Shown here: in pieces, positions 8,183 through 16,176 of the stretch | How positions within the stretch are numbered: position 1 is the first letter of the stretch | Layout: the number at the start of each line of letters is the position of its first letter | Source of the DNA: Candidatus Latescibacterota bacterium | GTDB lineage: Bacteria; Latescibacterota; UBA2968; UBA8231 | Assembly: GCA_022826515.1 (NCBI GenBank) | Contig: JAJDUT010000040.1 | Span: forward strand, 1-20,463 | Reading direction: 5' to 3' | Length of the DNA: 20,463 nucleotides | Program-made: the position numbers and the translations under genes | The notes under the pieces: model-generated | Databases searched by the model: none | What the model saw: only the letters and a program-made list of their open reading frames with translations | Told to the model about the DNA's origin: nothing

Positions 8183-8706
8183 GCGTCCGAATCGTATTGC
8201 TCTGCGAGGACGCGGCCACAGACACGTTCGTACGCCGATTCCTGCGCCGACGACAATTCAAAGCTCACGACATCACAACGTTACCTATCCCACATGGCTC
8301 CCAATCCGGCGAGCAATGGGTTCGAGAAAAGTACCCAAGCGAATTGAAGGCCATTCGCAGCCGGCAAGACGCCTTCCTGATCGTCGTTATTGACGCAGAT
8401 ACACACACCACGCAGGCGCGACGATCCCAGCTTGATAATGAGTGCAGGACCCAAACGGTTCCTACGAGAAAACCAGCAGACCTCGTGATCATTATCGTTC
8501 CGCGACGGAATATAGAGACTTGGTTTGCCTACTTGGACGGCATCCCGGTTGACGAAACAATGGACTACAGAGCCTATAGGGCGAAGGATCCCCGTCCCTT
8601 TGCCGAAGCACTGTTCCGAATGTGCCACGAGGACCAAAAGCTCAGACAACCTGTGCCGCCGTCCTTGGTCCAGTCGTGCCAAGAGTACCGCAAGCTCAAA
8701 CGTTGA
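8179..8706 (+). CDS. TOPRIM/DUF4276/RloB-like putative nuclease partner of the ATPase
   Basis: A 175-residue protein encoded in ATGA overlap with the AAA ATPase. It carries the pattern of a small TOPRIM-type fold: Glu10 after a hydrophobic strand (IVLLCED), a DxD pair at Asp72 and Asp74 after another strand (LIVVIDAD), and a later Glu113 in PRRNIETWFAYL. The last motif is reminiscent of DUF4276/RloB-type proteins. TOPRIM partners of defence ATPases are metal-dependent nucleases or effectors, and that role is inferred here. The frame is open further upstream to 8077, but ATG 8179 fits the coupling and keeps the first strand at the N-terminus. Family assignment is by motif recognition only. The gene ends 71 bases before the convergent ABC exporter gene, with no clear terminator between. 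Confidence 0.72.
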   Translation: MSVRIVLLCEDAATDTFVRRFLRRRQFKAHDITTLPIPHGSQSGEQWVREKYPSELKAIRSRQDAFLIVVIDADTHTTQARRSQLDNECRTQTVPTRKPADLVIIIVPRRNIETWFAYLDGIPVDETMDYRAYRAKDPRPFAEALFRMCHEDQKLRQPVPPSLVQSCQEYRKLKR

Positions 8707-8777
8707 GTTCGTCCGTAGCGTCCAGTCGGCTCAATTCGCTGACACGAAATCCACTTTGCAAACGGACCGATGAATCC

Positions 8778-9125
8778 CTACCTGTACTGACTTGCTTGAG
8801 TTGTGAAAATCTCGGCATAGAGGCCGTTTGTCGAAACGAGTTGCTCGTGCGTTCCATGTTCGACGAGTTGCCCCTCTTCTAGGACGAGAATGCTATCCGC
8901 CATGCGAACAGTGGAAAATCGGTGCGAGATCAACAATCCTGTTTTGCCGACAATCGCCCGCGCGAATCCTTCGTATATTTCCCTCTCGGTGAAAGCATCG
9001 AGCGCTGCCGTCGGCTCGTCCAATACAATTACTTGTGCGTCCCGAATAAACGCTCTGCTAAGGGCAATGCGCTGCCACTCTCCGCCGGAAATTTCGATCC
9101 CGTCGGAGAACATGCGACCAAACAT
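8778..9125 (-). CDS. C-terminal fragment of the ABC exporter (signature, Walker B, H-loop)
   Basis: This holds the second half of the nucleotide-binding domain of the gene upstream: signature ISGGEWQRIALSRAF, Walker B VIVLDEPTAALDA and switch motif LLISHRFSTVR, ending in TAG. It lies in the same frame as 9135-10607. The only break is a TGA at 9135-9137, followed by codons for LDT and then the ATG at 9125. That ATG is an internal methionine of the original protein, with no ribosome-binding site, so independent translation is doubtful. If the TGA is an error or is read through, the whole protein is 609 residues, the normal size for a half-transporter of this type. Confidence 0.8.
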   Translation of the reverse strand: MFGRMFSDGIEISGGEWQRIALSRAFIRDAQVIVLDEPTAALDAFTEREIYEGFARAIVGKTGLLISHRFSTVRMADSILVLEEGQLVEHGTHEQLVSTNGLYAEIFTTQASQYR

Positions 9126-9134
9126 GGTGTCAAG

Positions 9135-10607
9135 TCATTTCGGGAACTGCTGTATCAGCGTCTCCGCTCCAGCAAGGCGTGCTGCTCGCATAAGGTTATC
9201 GTCGTTATGCAAGTGCTCCAATTCGCCAAATCCAATGTTTTCCCGTGCAGATAGATTGTAGCGCTGGAAGTCTTGGAAGATGACACTCACATGACGCCAC
9301 CACGACTCGGGTTCGATCTCGCGCAAGTCTATTCCATCCACCAGAATCGTCCCCTCGGTTGGATCGTATAGTCGAATCAATAGCTTAATTAGCGTCGTTT
9401 TTCCAGCTCCATTAGGGCCGACGATAGCCGTTGTATGCCCGGCGGGAAGATGGTAGGAGATATTGCGCAGTACGTACTCATCAGACCCTGGATAGCGGAA
9501 TGATACGTTGCGGAACTCGATCCCCTTTTGGATGGGCTTAGGAATGGCAACACCTTTTGTACCTGGGGACTGAAGTTTGCCTTCAGCACCTTCCCATTCC
9601 CGATCTAGGAACTCGAAAAGATTCGACGCATACAATAGGCGCTCAAAACCCTGGGCACCGCTCCTAAAAGCACTGCCGAAACGGGAGCGTCCTTGCTCGG
9701 CAGCTTGGAAGGCCAAGCTAACATCGCCGATGGTGATCATACCCATGAGACCACGGAAGATTGCGTAACACCAAATTGCCAAAGTGCCAGCAACGGACAA
9801 GAACCCATAAAGCAGATCGGCCCGCGCTAGACGAAGCCGATGGTTTCGGTCATCAGCATGTTGTACTTTCCACAATCGGTGATACTGGTCTAGCAGATAT
9901 TTTATTAGCCCAAAGAGCCTTAGTTCACGGAGTCCTGGCGCGTTCGATAAGAGATCGCCAAGGTACTGGATCCGGCGACGTAATTCAGATCTTCCGCGAA
10001 ATATGTTGTAGTGCCGGGCGGCAAAGCGAGCCTGTGCAATTGCTCCAGGAGCAGCAGTGAGGATGATCACCACAACCGCCCCAGGATGTATATGTGCGAG
10101 CAAGCCGATTATTGCAACCAAGGACAGCAGATCAGAAATCCAACCAAACACAAAGAAAGCTGTGTCGTGCGCCCGCCCAGCTTCCTCCTGTGCATTGTTG
10201 AATGAGTCGTGAACAGCAGGAGTTTCAAGGAGCGCTGGGTCTAACGCCGCCATCTTGGCAAACACCTGCATTCGCGCCCGGTGGTGACTCTGCTGGCCAA
10301 GAAGCATCCGGACATGCACGGCAAGAGATTGGGTAATTATGCCGAGTACCCAAACGCCAAAGATGCCAGCGACTGGAAGAACAAAGTTGGTCAGCGCATA
10401 GCTGCCTTCTATAGCTGAAGATACATTTTCGGCGATCTGGTCGATTATGACCTTAGTAAGCCAAATCTGGGAAGGAACGACTGCGGCATTACCGATTGCC
10501 AGCAGCACAGCAACAGAGGTTAGGAACGGACTGGTTCGCCAAATAAATACCAGCAAACGCGGCAGGAGACTTACAAGGGTAGATAGCCGACTTATCCGAT
10601 CACTCAT
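9135..10607 (-). CDS. ABC exporter, membrane domain plus first half of ATPase (truncated by in-frame TGA)
   Basis: Inner-membrane ABC half-transporter with fused membrane and ATPase domains; substrate unknown. Hydrophobic segments lie near 17-55, 70-98, 150-190 and 260-300. The ATPase begins about 362 with Walker A GPNGAGKT (397-404) and a Q-loop glutamine at 445. The frame stops at TGA 9135-9137 right after LIQQFPK. Family members have glycine there (P-[KE]-G-x-D-T), so a GGA to TGA change is the simplest explanation. Without the downstream part the ATPase lacks signature and Walker B and would be inactive. The start ATG is 12 bases after the stop of the GH20-like gene, which suggests a shared operon and export of something linked to those enzymes. 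The ribosome-binding site is weak. Confidence 0.85.
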   Translation of the reverse strand: MSDRISRLSTLVSLLPRLLVFIWRTSPFLTSVAVLLAIGNAAVVPSQIWLTKVIIDQIAENVSSAIEGSYALTNFVLPVAGIFGVWVLGIITQSLAVHVRMLLGQQSHHRARMQVFAKMAALDPALLETPAVHDSFNNAQEEAGRAHDTAFFVFGWISDLLSLVAIIGLLAHIHPGAVVVIILTAAPGAIAQARFAARHYNIFRGRSELRRRIQYLGDLLSNAPGLRELRLFGLIKYLLDQYHRLWKVQHADDRNHRLRLARADLLYGFLSVAGTLAIWCYAIFRGLMGMITIGDVSLAFQAAEQGRSRFGSAFRSGAQGFERLLYASNLFEFLDREWEGAEGKLQSPGTKGVAIPKPIQKGIEFRNVSFRYPGSDEYVLRNISYHLPAGHTTAIVGPNGAGKTTLIKLLIRLYDPTEGTILVDGIDLREIEPESWWRHVSVIFQDFQRYNLSARENIGFGELEHLHNDDNLMRAARLAGAETLIQQFPK

Positions 10608-10619
10608 GCCTAATCTCTA

Positions 10620-12581
10620 TCAATACAAGTAGCGATCAGCGACGCATTGGACGATCTCCGCCACGGTCGTCTCCGTGCCCTTAATAGCATCGTGTACCCG
10701 GTAGTGCCACGGCTCACTCCCCAAGCCAGCACGCCAATCCCGAATGGCCTGAACATTATTTTGGCCCGCCTTTTGCAACTGATCGAGACTACCGCGCACC
10801 AGCGCTTGGTTTTCCATATCCGCTAAGTCGAGCGTGGCCATCTGCTCGGCTACCCAATAGACGCCGCGCGCCAATTCCACATAGGAACGCACCACCCGCG
10901 TCTCGTGGGCCAGTTCCGCTTCCCCAAGGCCCTCGACAATTTCCAAGGCCCGGTCGCAGGTCGCAACCTTAGCGTCGAAGTCCTCGGCACTTAGGTAATA
11001 GCGGAACATCCCCTCGCCCAAATAGGGCCGCTGCCGCTGCCGCACCATCTCCGCGGCCTTGCCCCAGGAATAGCATATCGGAAAATCGGAATCGTACACG
11101 TCAAATTCCACCGGCCCCATCAAGACAGCCCACTCAGCCACGGCCTCTGGCTGGGCATAGCCTTCCCGCCGCGCCCAAGCCAAGGCGAATTCCGCCTCGT
11201 CGCGGCCTTGCATATTCCAAGACCACTCGGCCAAAGCATGAATATTGAAGCTGCAAATCTGGCGCTCTGGACCGCCCCAAGCCATCATGGCGTACGCGCC
11301 GCTATAGCCCCGCCGCACCAGTTGGCCGACGTAATCTCTCATGCGGTGGGCCGAGCGCTGCGGCACCTTGAACTCGGGCGTATCCACCTTGCCGTTGGCC
11401 GCAATGGGCACATCGTAACTGGCGATCCAGCGCCCCTCAGCGGCATAGTGGTCCAGCAGCGGATTAGCCATCAAATCGCGCGGCCGGTGCAGCACCCTCT
11501 CTAGTTCCGTGGCGCAGGCCCGCTCGATTTTCACCTCTGGGGGCAACTCGTCCAACACCCGATAGTTGCGCACGGTGGTAGTGGTCGATAGAAAGATGCG
11601 AATCTGCAAATTGGGATAGCGCTCTTGGGCCTGCCGCCAAGCCGCAACAAAAGCCCGCGATTCCAGCACAAACTGCCCCACCGCAGTGCATTCCAGACAG
11701 CCGCACTCCCCCGGCCGTTCGCTCAACCAGCAACTAATCTCCTCGGCCCCCTGCTCGGCGATATCCTCCATCCACTCTTGTATGATTTGCACCAACAGCG
11801 GCTGCGAAGCGCAGGGAGCCCGGTGCTGGTTGCCCGTCTTGTGGGCGAAATAGCGCCCGGTCAGAGCCCCGTCTCCCTTGCCAGCTAGTTCGGGATAGGC
11901 CCTAAAAAGGCCGCAGTCGTGCAGGAAGTTGAGGTGCAGGATATAGGGCAGATAATTGAAAGCCCGCTGCCGCGCCGCTTCGAACTGTTCCCGGTCTATG
12001 GTGGTCCGATTGCGCTGACCGCGTTCAATGGGATGCAACTGCGTTGAGGCCATTTTGCCGTAGTTCAATTTGAGCGTGGCCAGCCACGGGATCCAAGTCG
12101 CAGGCTCGGGGAAATTCCACAAGCCGCGCTCGTCCATATCGGGCCAGTCGATCACCTCGGCCAAGGGGATGTGCACCTGCTCCGGACTCATTTCGGGTTC
12201 AAGCAATTGGATCAGGGTCTGGCAGGCATAGTACACGCCGCGCTCGTCTAAACCCGTCAGCACCAGACCGTCTCGCCCTCGTGGTTCAATGAGGTACGCC
12301 TGGGCCTTATTCTGCAAGCTCTGGAGCCGTTCAATCGCCGCGCTGTTTGCCGAGGCCACGCCAATGTCGATGGTAAAGGCCCCACCATTTGGCTTTGCTT
12401 GTCCCTTTTTAACGAACAGTGCTTCCAACTCGGCGGCACCCTGCCGCTCGATTGGCCCGGCTTGGTCCCGCAGCACAATGCCCACTTCGCCCGGCTTACA
12501 GCGGACGCTGTCGGCAACGCTAATCTCGTGCGGCAAGGGCAGCAGATAGGACGTCCACTGTGTCGAATTAGCTGTAGTCAT
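10620..12581 (-). CDS. Glycoside hydrolase family 20-like protein (GH20b-type N-terminal domain)
   Basis: A 653-residue cytosolic protein without signal peptide. Its N-terminal domain (about 10-130) resembles the non-catalytic domain found before GH20, GH67 and GH84 catalytic barrels: DGLVLTGLDERGVYYACQTL at 104-123. EVIDWPDMDERGLW (142-155) matches the usual entry to the catalytic barrel. A CWLSERPGECGCLEC segment (284-298) has four cysteines and resembles a C-x-C-x-x-C cluster seen in relatives. I cannot identify the Asp-Glu pair of true hexosaminidases, so the reaction is unassigned. The frame is open up to 12854, but ATG 12581 is chosen because GAGGAG lies 6 bases upstream, just after the stop of the SDR gene. 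The tight spacing indicates an operon with SDR and ABC exporter. It ends in TGA followed at once by TAG. Confidence 0.8.
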   Translation of the reverse strand: MTTANSTQWTSYLLPLPHEISVADSVRCKPGEVGIVLRDQAGPIERQGAAELEALFVKKGQAKPNGGAFTIDIGVASANSAAIERLQSLQNKAQAYLIEPRGRDGLVLTGLDERGVYYACQTLIQLLEPEMSPEQVHIPLAEVIDWPDMDERGLWNFPEPATWIPWLATLKLNYGKMASTQLHPIERGQRNRTTIDREQFEAARQRAFNYLPYILHLNFLHDCGLFRAYPELAGKGDGALTGRYFAHKTGNQHRAPCASQPLLVQIIQEWMEDIAEQGAEEISCWLSERPGECGCLECTAVGQFVLESRAFVAAWRQAQERYPNLQIRIFLSTTTTVRNYRVLDELPPEVKIERACATELERVLHRPRDLMANPLLDHYAAEGRWIASYDVPIAANGKVDTPEFKVPQRSAHRMRDYVGQLVRRGYSGAYAMMAWGGPERQICSFNIHALAEWSWNMQGRDEAEFALAWARREGYAQPEAVAEWAVLMGPVEFDVYDSDFPICYSWGKAAEMVRQRQRPYLGEGMFRYYLSAEDFDAKVATCDRALEIVEGLGEAELAHETRVVRSYVELARGVYWVAEQMATLDLADMENQALVRGSLDQLQKAGQNNVQAIRDWRAGLGSEPWHYRVHDAIKGTETTVAEIVQCVADRYLY

Positions 12582-12592
12582 AGCGAACTCCT

Positions 12593-13420
12593 CTACTGGC
12601 GCGCTCTTTTCGGCGGCGTGGCCGACACGCCTTCCATGCCGCCGCTGACGCGAAGTACCTCGCCGGTGATCCAAGACGCGGCAGGGCTGCACAGAAAGGC
12701 CACGCCTTGAGCAATATCCTCCGGCTCGCCCCAGCGTCCCAAAGGGATGGCTGAGCGAATGCGCTCGATCATTTCTTCTTCGGATATCCCCAAGGTGACG
12801 CGGCGCTGGGCCATGTTGCGCTGGTTGAATTCCGTGTACACCGGCCCCGGGCACACGGCGTTAACCCGCACGCCGTACGCGGCCAACTCCAGCGCCAAGG
12901 TTCGGGTGAGGCTGATGATGCCAGCCTTGGCAATGTTGTACGCGGCTACCAACGCGGCCGGATTCTGGCCGTTGATCGAAGAGATATTGACGATGCAACC
13001 TGCCTCCTGTTCTTCCATGATGCGTCCGGCGGCACGGCAGCAGTAAAAGGCTCCAGTCAAGGTCACGTCCATCACCCGATCCCATTCGGCGTCCTCCAAC
13101 TCGACTATCGGAGCCACCTGCTGCCCAGTGCCGGCGTTGTTGATCAGGATGTCCACCCGCTTCTCTTCGGCGACTAGCTCGGCGAAGAAGGAAGTCACCG
13201 CAGCACTATCGGTTATATCGAGCGCCACGGCCCGCACTGCAAGATCCTCGCCTTGCAGCTTCGCGGCCTCCTCGCGCGCCTTATCCTCCTGCCGATCGGC
13301 GATGACCACATTGGCTCCGTCGCTGGCTAACTGCCGGGCGATTCCTAGCCCTAAGCCCTGGGCACCGCCCGTGACGACGGCGATTTGTCCGTCCAGTGAA
13401 TGGCTTTCACGCTGATTCAT
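12593..13420 (-). CDS. Short-chain dehydrogenase/reductase (SDR)
   Basis: Classical cytosolic NAD(P)-dependent oxidoreductase of 275 residues, a normal length. The Rossmann glycine motif TGGAQGLG is at 17-24. Asp42 at the end of the second strand (VVIADR) suggests preference for NAD(H). NNAG is at 94-97, and the catalytic residues are Ser147/148 and the YxxxK pair Tyr161-Lys165. The C-terminal SGG motif before the end is typical of 3-oxoacyl-reductase and sugar or polyol dehydrogenase relatives; the substrate is not determined. ATG 13420 has GAGGT 7 bases upstream. The gene follows the sulfotransferase by 34 bases and its stop overlaps the ribosome-binding site of the GH20-like gene, so the three are likely cotranscribed. 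A polar sugar or glycoside substrate would fit the neighbour, by inference only. Confidence 0.93.
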   Translation of the reverse strand: MNQRESHSLDGQIAVVTGGAQGLGLGIARQLASDGANVVIADRQEDKAREEAAKLQGEDLAVRAVALDITDSAAVTSFFAELVAEEKRVDILINNAGTGQQVAPIVELEDAEWDRVMDVTLTGAFYCCRAAGRIMEEQEAGCIVNISSINGQNPAALVAAYNIAKAGIISLTRTLALELAAYGVRVNAVCPGPVYTEFNQRNMAQRRVTLGISEEEMIERIRSAIPLGRWGEPEDIAQGVAFLCSPAASWITGEVLRVSGGMEGVSATPPKRARQ

Positions 13421-13454
13421 TAGATAACCTCATATCGGTTTGGAATGACTGTAG

Positions 13455-14537
13455 CTATAGTCCATAATTCTTCGCGGTCGCGCCACATATCTGCATGATG
13501 GCGTCGCGCTCAGCCGTGCTGAACGCCGCTTCGTATTGGGGCTGATACGCAACCTGCTCGGCCCAGCCCTTCACCCATGCCTCGTCGGCGTCCAAGTTGC
13601 AAAACGCCAGAATGTCCGTAATTTTTTGCTCGGCTGCCGCGCACAAGTGCTCAAACGGCACCACCAAACAGCGCGTTTTAAGCGCCTCGTGCTGCAGCAC
13701 CTCCCCGTAGGTCCAAGCGTATATCGCATTCCAGTATTCAGCCCACCCTTCGGTATCGCGCCCTTCGCCCCACAGTGTTTGGATGTGCCGCGTCTTCTCC
13801 GCGTCGATGGTGATGGGAATGCGCTCGTGGCCGAACTCGAAGTGGCCGGCGTTGCGCAGGTACTGGCGGTGAAGCGGGGATGAGAAGTGGACCAAGTTGC
13901 GCTGGTGCTGGCGCGCCATGGATGCGATGTGCGCGACCGGATGGCGCACCGCGATGACGAAGCGCGCGTCCTCGTATAGCTTGGCCAGATACGCGATCCG
14001 CGTGATATTGTAGTTGTTTTTGGAGACAATGCGACCCGCGTCGCGGCACAGCAGCAGCTTCGCCAAGGTCGCCGCATAGACAGCCTCAAATTCCGGGTGG
14101 CTGGTCTGCCGTTCGACTGCGTTGTTCTCGGCAGGATCGTGCAGGTAAGCGAAAAACTGCATCCACAGGATTTCTTCCATGGCTTCTGGACTGTATGCGT
14201 TGACCATCACGCCGTCGGCATGTGCTCGCTCTTGTTTGCGCGCCGCGCCCAATCCGGCAGCGCGGAAAATGTGGTCGGCCCAAAACGGCGTAAACGCGCC
14301 GTAGTAATCGCAGTATTTGAACGAGGTGAGGCGCGGGTGAGACGCCAGTATATTCAGCAGCAGGGTCGTGCCAGCGCGCGCCAAGCCCGTGATGTAAATG
14401 GGCGCTTCGACTGCCTTGAGTCGGCTCCGTAACAGCCGCGTCTCCAGCTTGCCCACGTCAATCCAAAAGTTCGGATGCGCATGTACCAGCCAGCCGAAAA
14501 AACGCATCAGCCGCGTGTGATTAAAATCAGTTTCCAT
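13455..14537 (-). CDS. PAPS-dependent sulfotransferase family protein
   Basis: A cytosolic enzyme expected to move a sulfonyl group from PAPS to an acceptor hydroxyl or amine. Of its 360 residues, IYITGLARAGTTLL (47-60) is the 5'-phosphosulfate-binding loop, with alanine in place of the more common serine at 55. FVIAVRHPVAHIASM (193-207) is the 3'-phosphate-binding segment with Arg198 and Ser206. The length fits the Sulfotransfer_3-type bacterial group. It is the first gene of the minus-strand run sulfotransferase-SDR-GH20-like-ABC exporter, so the pathway could modify and export a sulfated product. The start ATG at 14537 lacks an obvious ribosome-binding site and lies only 31 bases from the divergent nuclease gene. 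Its promoter must be very compact or lie inside that neighbour. Confidence 0.87.
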   Translation of the reverse strand: METDFNHTRLMRFFGWLVHAHPNFWIDVGKLETRLLRSRLKAVEAPIYITGLARAGTTLLLNILASHPRLTSFKYCDYYGAFTPFWADHIFRAAGLGAARKQERAHADGVMVNAYSPEAMEEILWMQFFAYLHDPAENNAVERQTSHPEFEAVYAATLAKLLLCRDAGRIVSKNNYNITRIAYLAKLYEDARFVIAVRHPVAHIASMARQHQRNLVHFSSPLHRQYLRNAGHFEFGHERIPITIDAEKTRHIQTLWGEGRDTEGWAEYWNAIYAWTYGEVLQHEALKTRCLVVPFEHLCAAAEQKITDILAFCNLDADEAWVKGWAEQVAYQPQYEAAFSTAERDAIMQICGATAKNYGL

Positions 14538-14568
14538 AGATTATTCGTTCTTGGTAAGGACGCTAAAT

Positions 14569-15510
14569 ATGAACATAAACGCACTTAGACAAGCCCAGGG
14601 TCGCATCGCAGAGGCAATTAAAGCCCTTAAGAAGACACGAAACGAGCATGAGGAGTACTTGAAGCCGATTGAGACGCGCACGCGCCAATTGCTGATTGAC
14701 CCGATGCTTGAAGCATTGGGTTGGGACGTTCGGGATCCCGCTCAAGTCCACCTTGAATACAAAGGTACCTCGGGCAAACCCGATTACGCGCTATTCTCGC
14801 ATGGCAACGTGGTCGCGCTCGTTGAAGCAAAGAAATTGGAGATACCGCTAGCCCGTATCAAAGTGCAGCAGGTGATAAAGTACGCGCGAGACAGGGCACT
14901 CACCAGTTTGAAATACGTCGTGTGGACTAACGGCGATCATTGGCAGATATGGTCAATAGAGGAGGATCGAGAAGAGTCGTTCCAACTTTCTAACACGCAA
15001 GAGTACGAATGCGCGGCAAAGGTAATACAGCTATTGCGTAGCGCATTGGAAGTGCAGGAGATGTCGCCGACGCCTAAGCCCAGTCGTGTACATGAGACCA
15101 TTGATCCGTCCAATAACGACGCTTGGAAACCGCTAACGTCATTAAAAGTAGAAAAAGGGCAGAAAGTACCGGCAAATGCCACGATCATGTTCCCGGACTC
15201 GAGTACAAAACCAATCAAGAATTGGATCGATCTGTGGGATAACGTTGCGAATTACTTGATTGAAATTGGCAAAATTTCAGCGCAGGATTGTCCAGTCCGT
15301 AAGAAGGCTGATTCAGTCACTTACTTTTTGCACACTAAACCTTTTCACCGGAGCGGCAGGAAGTTTGATACGCCGCGAGAAATCAAGAACGATCTATGGT
15401 TAGAGCGTTTTCACGGGAACATAGTAACGATGGTAAAAAATTCCTGCTGGCTACTCGATAAATTCGGCGTCAACCCCTCCACCGTCCTCGTCAGCACCAA
15501 CCAGAGCTAG
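14569..15510 (+). CDS. Stand-alone PD-(D/E)XK protein, type I restriction HsdR N-terminal-like (copy 1)
   Basis: A 313-residue protein with a nuclease-like N-terminal domain: IETRTRQLLIDPMLEALGWD (34-53), then PDYALF at 71-76 (Asp72) and VEAKK at 85-89 (Glu86, Lys88), the D...ExK catalytic pattern. TNGDHWQIW (120-128) is typical of the HSDR_N group. No helicase or methylase domain is present. A second domain (about 186-313) begins WKPLTSLKVEKGQKVPAN and is shared with the paralogue at 16750-17730; its function is unknown and target binding is possible. ATG 14569 is chosen over TTG 14551 because AAGGA (14556-14560) lies 8 bases upstream. Such stand-alone domains are common in defence islands, but a restriction role here is inferred. 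Confidence 0.8.
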   Translation: MNINALRQAQGRIAEAIKALKKTRNEHEEYLKPIETRTRQLLIDPMLEALGWDVRDPAQVHLEYKGTSGKPDYALFSHGNVVALVEAKKLEIPLARIKVQQVIKYARDRALTSLKYVVWTNGDHWQIWSIEEDREESFQLSNTQEYECAAKVIQLLRSALEVQEMSPTPKPSRVHETIDPSNNDAWKPLTSLKVEKGQKVPANATIMFPDSSTKPIKNWIDLWDNVANYLIEIGKISAQDCPVRKKADSVTYFLHTKPFHRSGRKFDTPREIKNDLWLERFHGNIVTMVKNSCWLLDKFGVNPSTVLVSTNQS

Positions 15511-15512
15511 CC
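15474..15512 (+). repeat. 39-base direct repeat, copy A (3' end of nuclease gene 1)
   Basis: Positions 15474-15512 are identical to 17694-17732. The repeat covers the last 12 codons including the stop TAG (ending PSTVLVSTNQS) and two bases beyond. The surrounding coding sequence has diverged clearly, so identity at base level points to recent duplication, gene conversion or selection at this end. Confidence 0.85.
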
Positions 15513-15516
15513 GCCG

Positions 15517-15546
15517 TTGACAAAAAGCGTCCCACCGCGATACACT
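15517..15546 (+). promoter_or_regulatory. Likely promoter for the small-gene cluster
   Basis: TTGACA (15517-15522) and TACACT (15541-15546) are separated by 18 bases, a perfect -35 and a fair -10. Transcription would begin near 15553 with a very short leader, just before the AAAGGAG ribosome-binding site of the UPF0175 gene. Confidence 0.45.
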
Positions 15547-15567
15547 CATAGACCAAAGGAGATTATT

Positions 15568-15852
15568 TTGGCAGACACGATCAAACTATCCCTAGAATTC
15601 CCTCAGTCCCTAGTCGAGTACCTTTGGATAGACGAGGCCACGGCCTCTGCTGAAATGAAGGAAGCCGTGGTGCTGGACCTTTTCCGCCAAAAGTGCATCT
15701 CCATCCGCAAAGGAGCCGAACTGTTGGGCCTCTCCTATCGCGCATTTCTGGCACTCCTCTCCCGCCGCCAAGTCCCAATCGCCGACTACGAAGTGGGGGA
15801 GATAGATGGCGATCTAGAAGCATTCGAGAAAATCAAGCGACAGGTTGAATGA
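15568..15852 (+). CDS. UPF0175 family protein, antitoxin-like
   Basis: A 94-residue protein of the UPF0175 family, small proteins often found as the antitoxin-like partner of PIN-type toxins. The helical core MKEAVVLDLFRQKCISIRKG followed by AELLGLSYRAFLALL (roughly 29-63) is the family's helix-turn-helix-like signature. The start is TTG 15568: AAAGGAG (15555-15561) lies 6 bases upstream, while the longer reading from TTG 15517 would start inside the promoter. No PIN-domain toxin follows; the next gene is another antitoxin-like protein 32 bases on. Whether it acts alone or with a neighbour is unknown. Confidence 0.82.
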   Translation: MADTIKLSLEFPQSLVEYLWIDEATASAEMKEAVVLDLFRQKCISIRKGAELLGLSYRAFLALLSRRQVPIADYEVGEIDGDLEAFEKIKRQVE

Positions 15853-15884
15853 GGGGATCGTGAAAATTACCAAAGGAGCTTTCC

Positions 15885-16148
15885 ATGAACCAGCTAACAC
15901 TGAGCGGATTTGACGAAGAATTGGCCGGCCGAATTCGGCATCTGGCCAATCAAGAGGGCCTTTCGCTGAGCCAAGCCGCGTTGAGGCTTTTGCGCTTGGG
16001 GGCCGGTCTCGATCAGTCAAAGGACGCCGACGGCACCGTTGGGTCGTCGTTGGACCATCTAATTGGGACTTGGACGGCTGGGGAAGCCGCTGAGGTGAAC
16101 AATGCGCTTAAAGATTTTGAGCAAATTGACGAATCTATGTGGAAATAG
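15885..16148 (+). CDS. Ribbon-helix-helix antitoxin, FitA/VapB-like
   Basis: An 87-residue protein whose N-terminus (LTLSGFDEELAGRIRHLA, then EGLSLSQAALRLL) fits the strand-helix-helix DNA-binding fold of FitA-like antitoxins. The C-terminal part (LDHLIGTWTAGEAAEVNNAL, then EQIDESMWK) resembles the toxin-binding tail of antitoxins that pair with PIN-domain VapC toxins. The start ATG has AAAGGAG 6 bases upstream (15872-15878). The expected PIN toxin is absent: downstream lies a different small protein at 16177. It may therefore be orphaned, or have a non-PIN partner. RHH antitoxins usually repress their own promoter, here probably the one at 15517-15546. Confidence 0.78.
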   Translation: MNQLTLSGFDEELAGRIRHLANQEGLSLSQAALRLLRLGAGLDQSKDADGTVGSSLDHLIGTWTAGEAAEVNNALKDFEQIDESMWK

Positions 16149-16176
16149 GGTATCCTCAAACAGATCGTAGCTCGTC

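Noticed and set aside
8622..8882. Small plus-strand frame across the ATPase/TOPRIM and ABC gene junction
   Set aside because: It overlaps both real genes, has no ribosome-binding site and no recognisable sequence.
12582..12854. Longer N-terminus for the GH20-like protein
   Set aside because: The extra 91 residues are Arg-rich antisense-type sequence overlapping the SDR gene, and ATG 12581 has an excellent ribosome-binding site.
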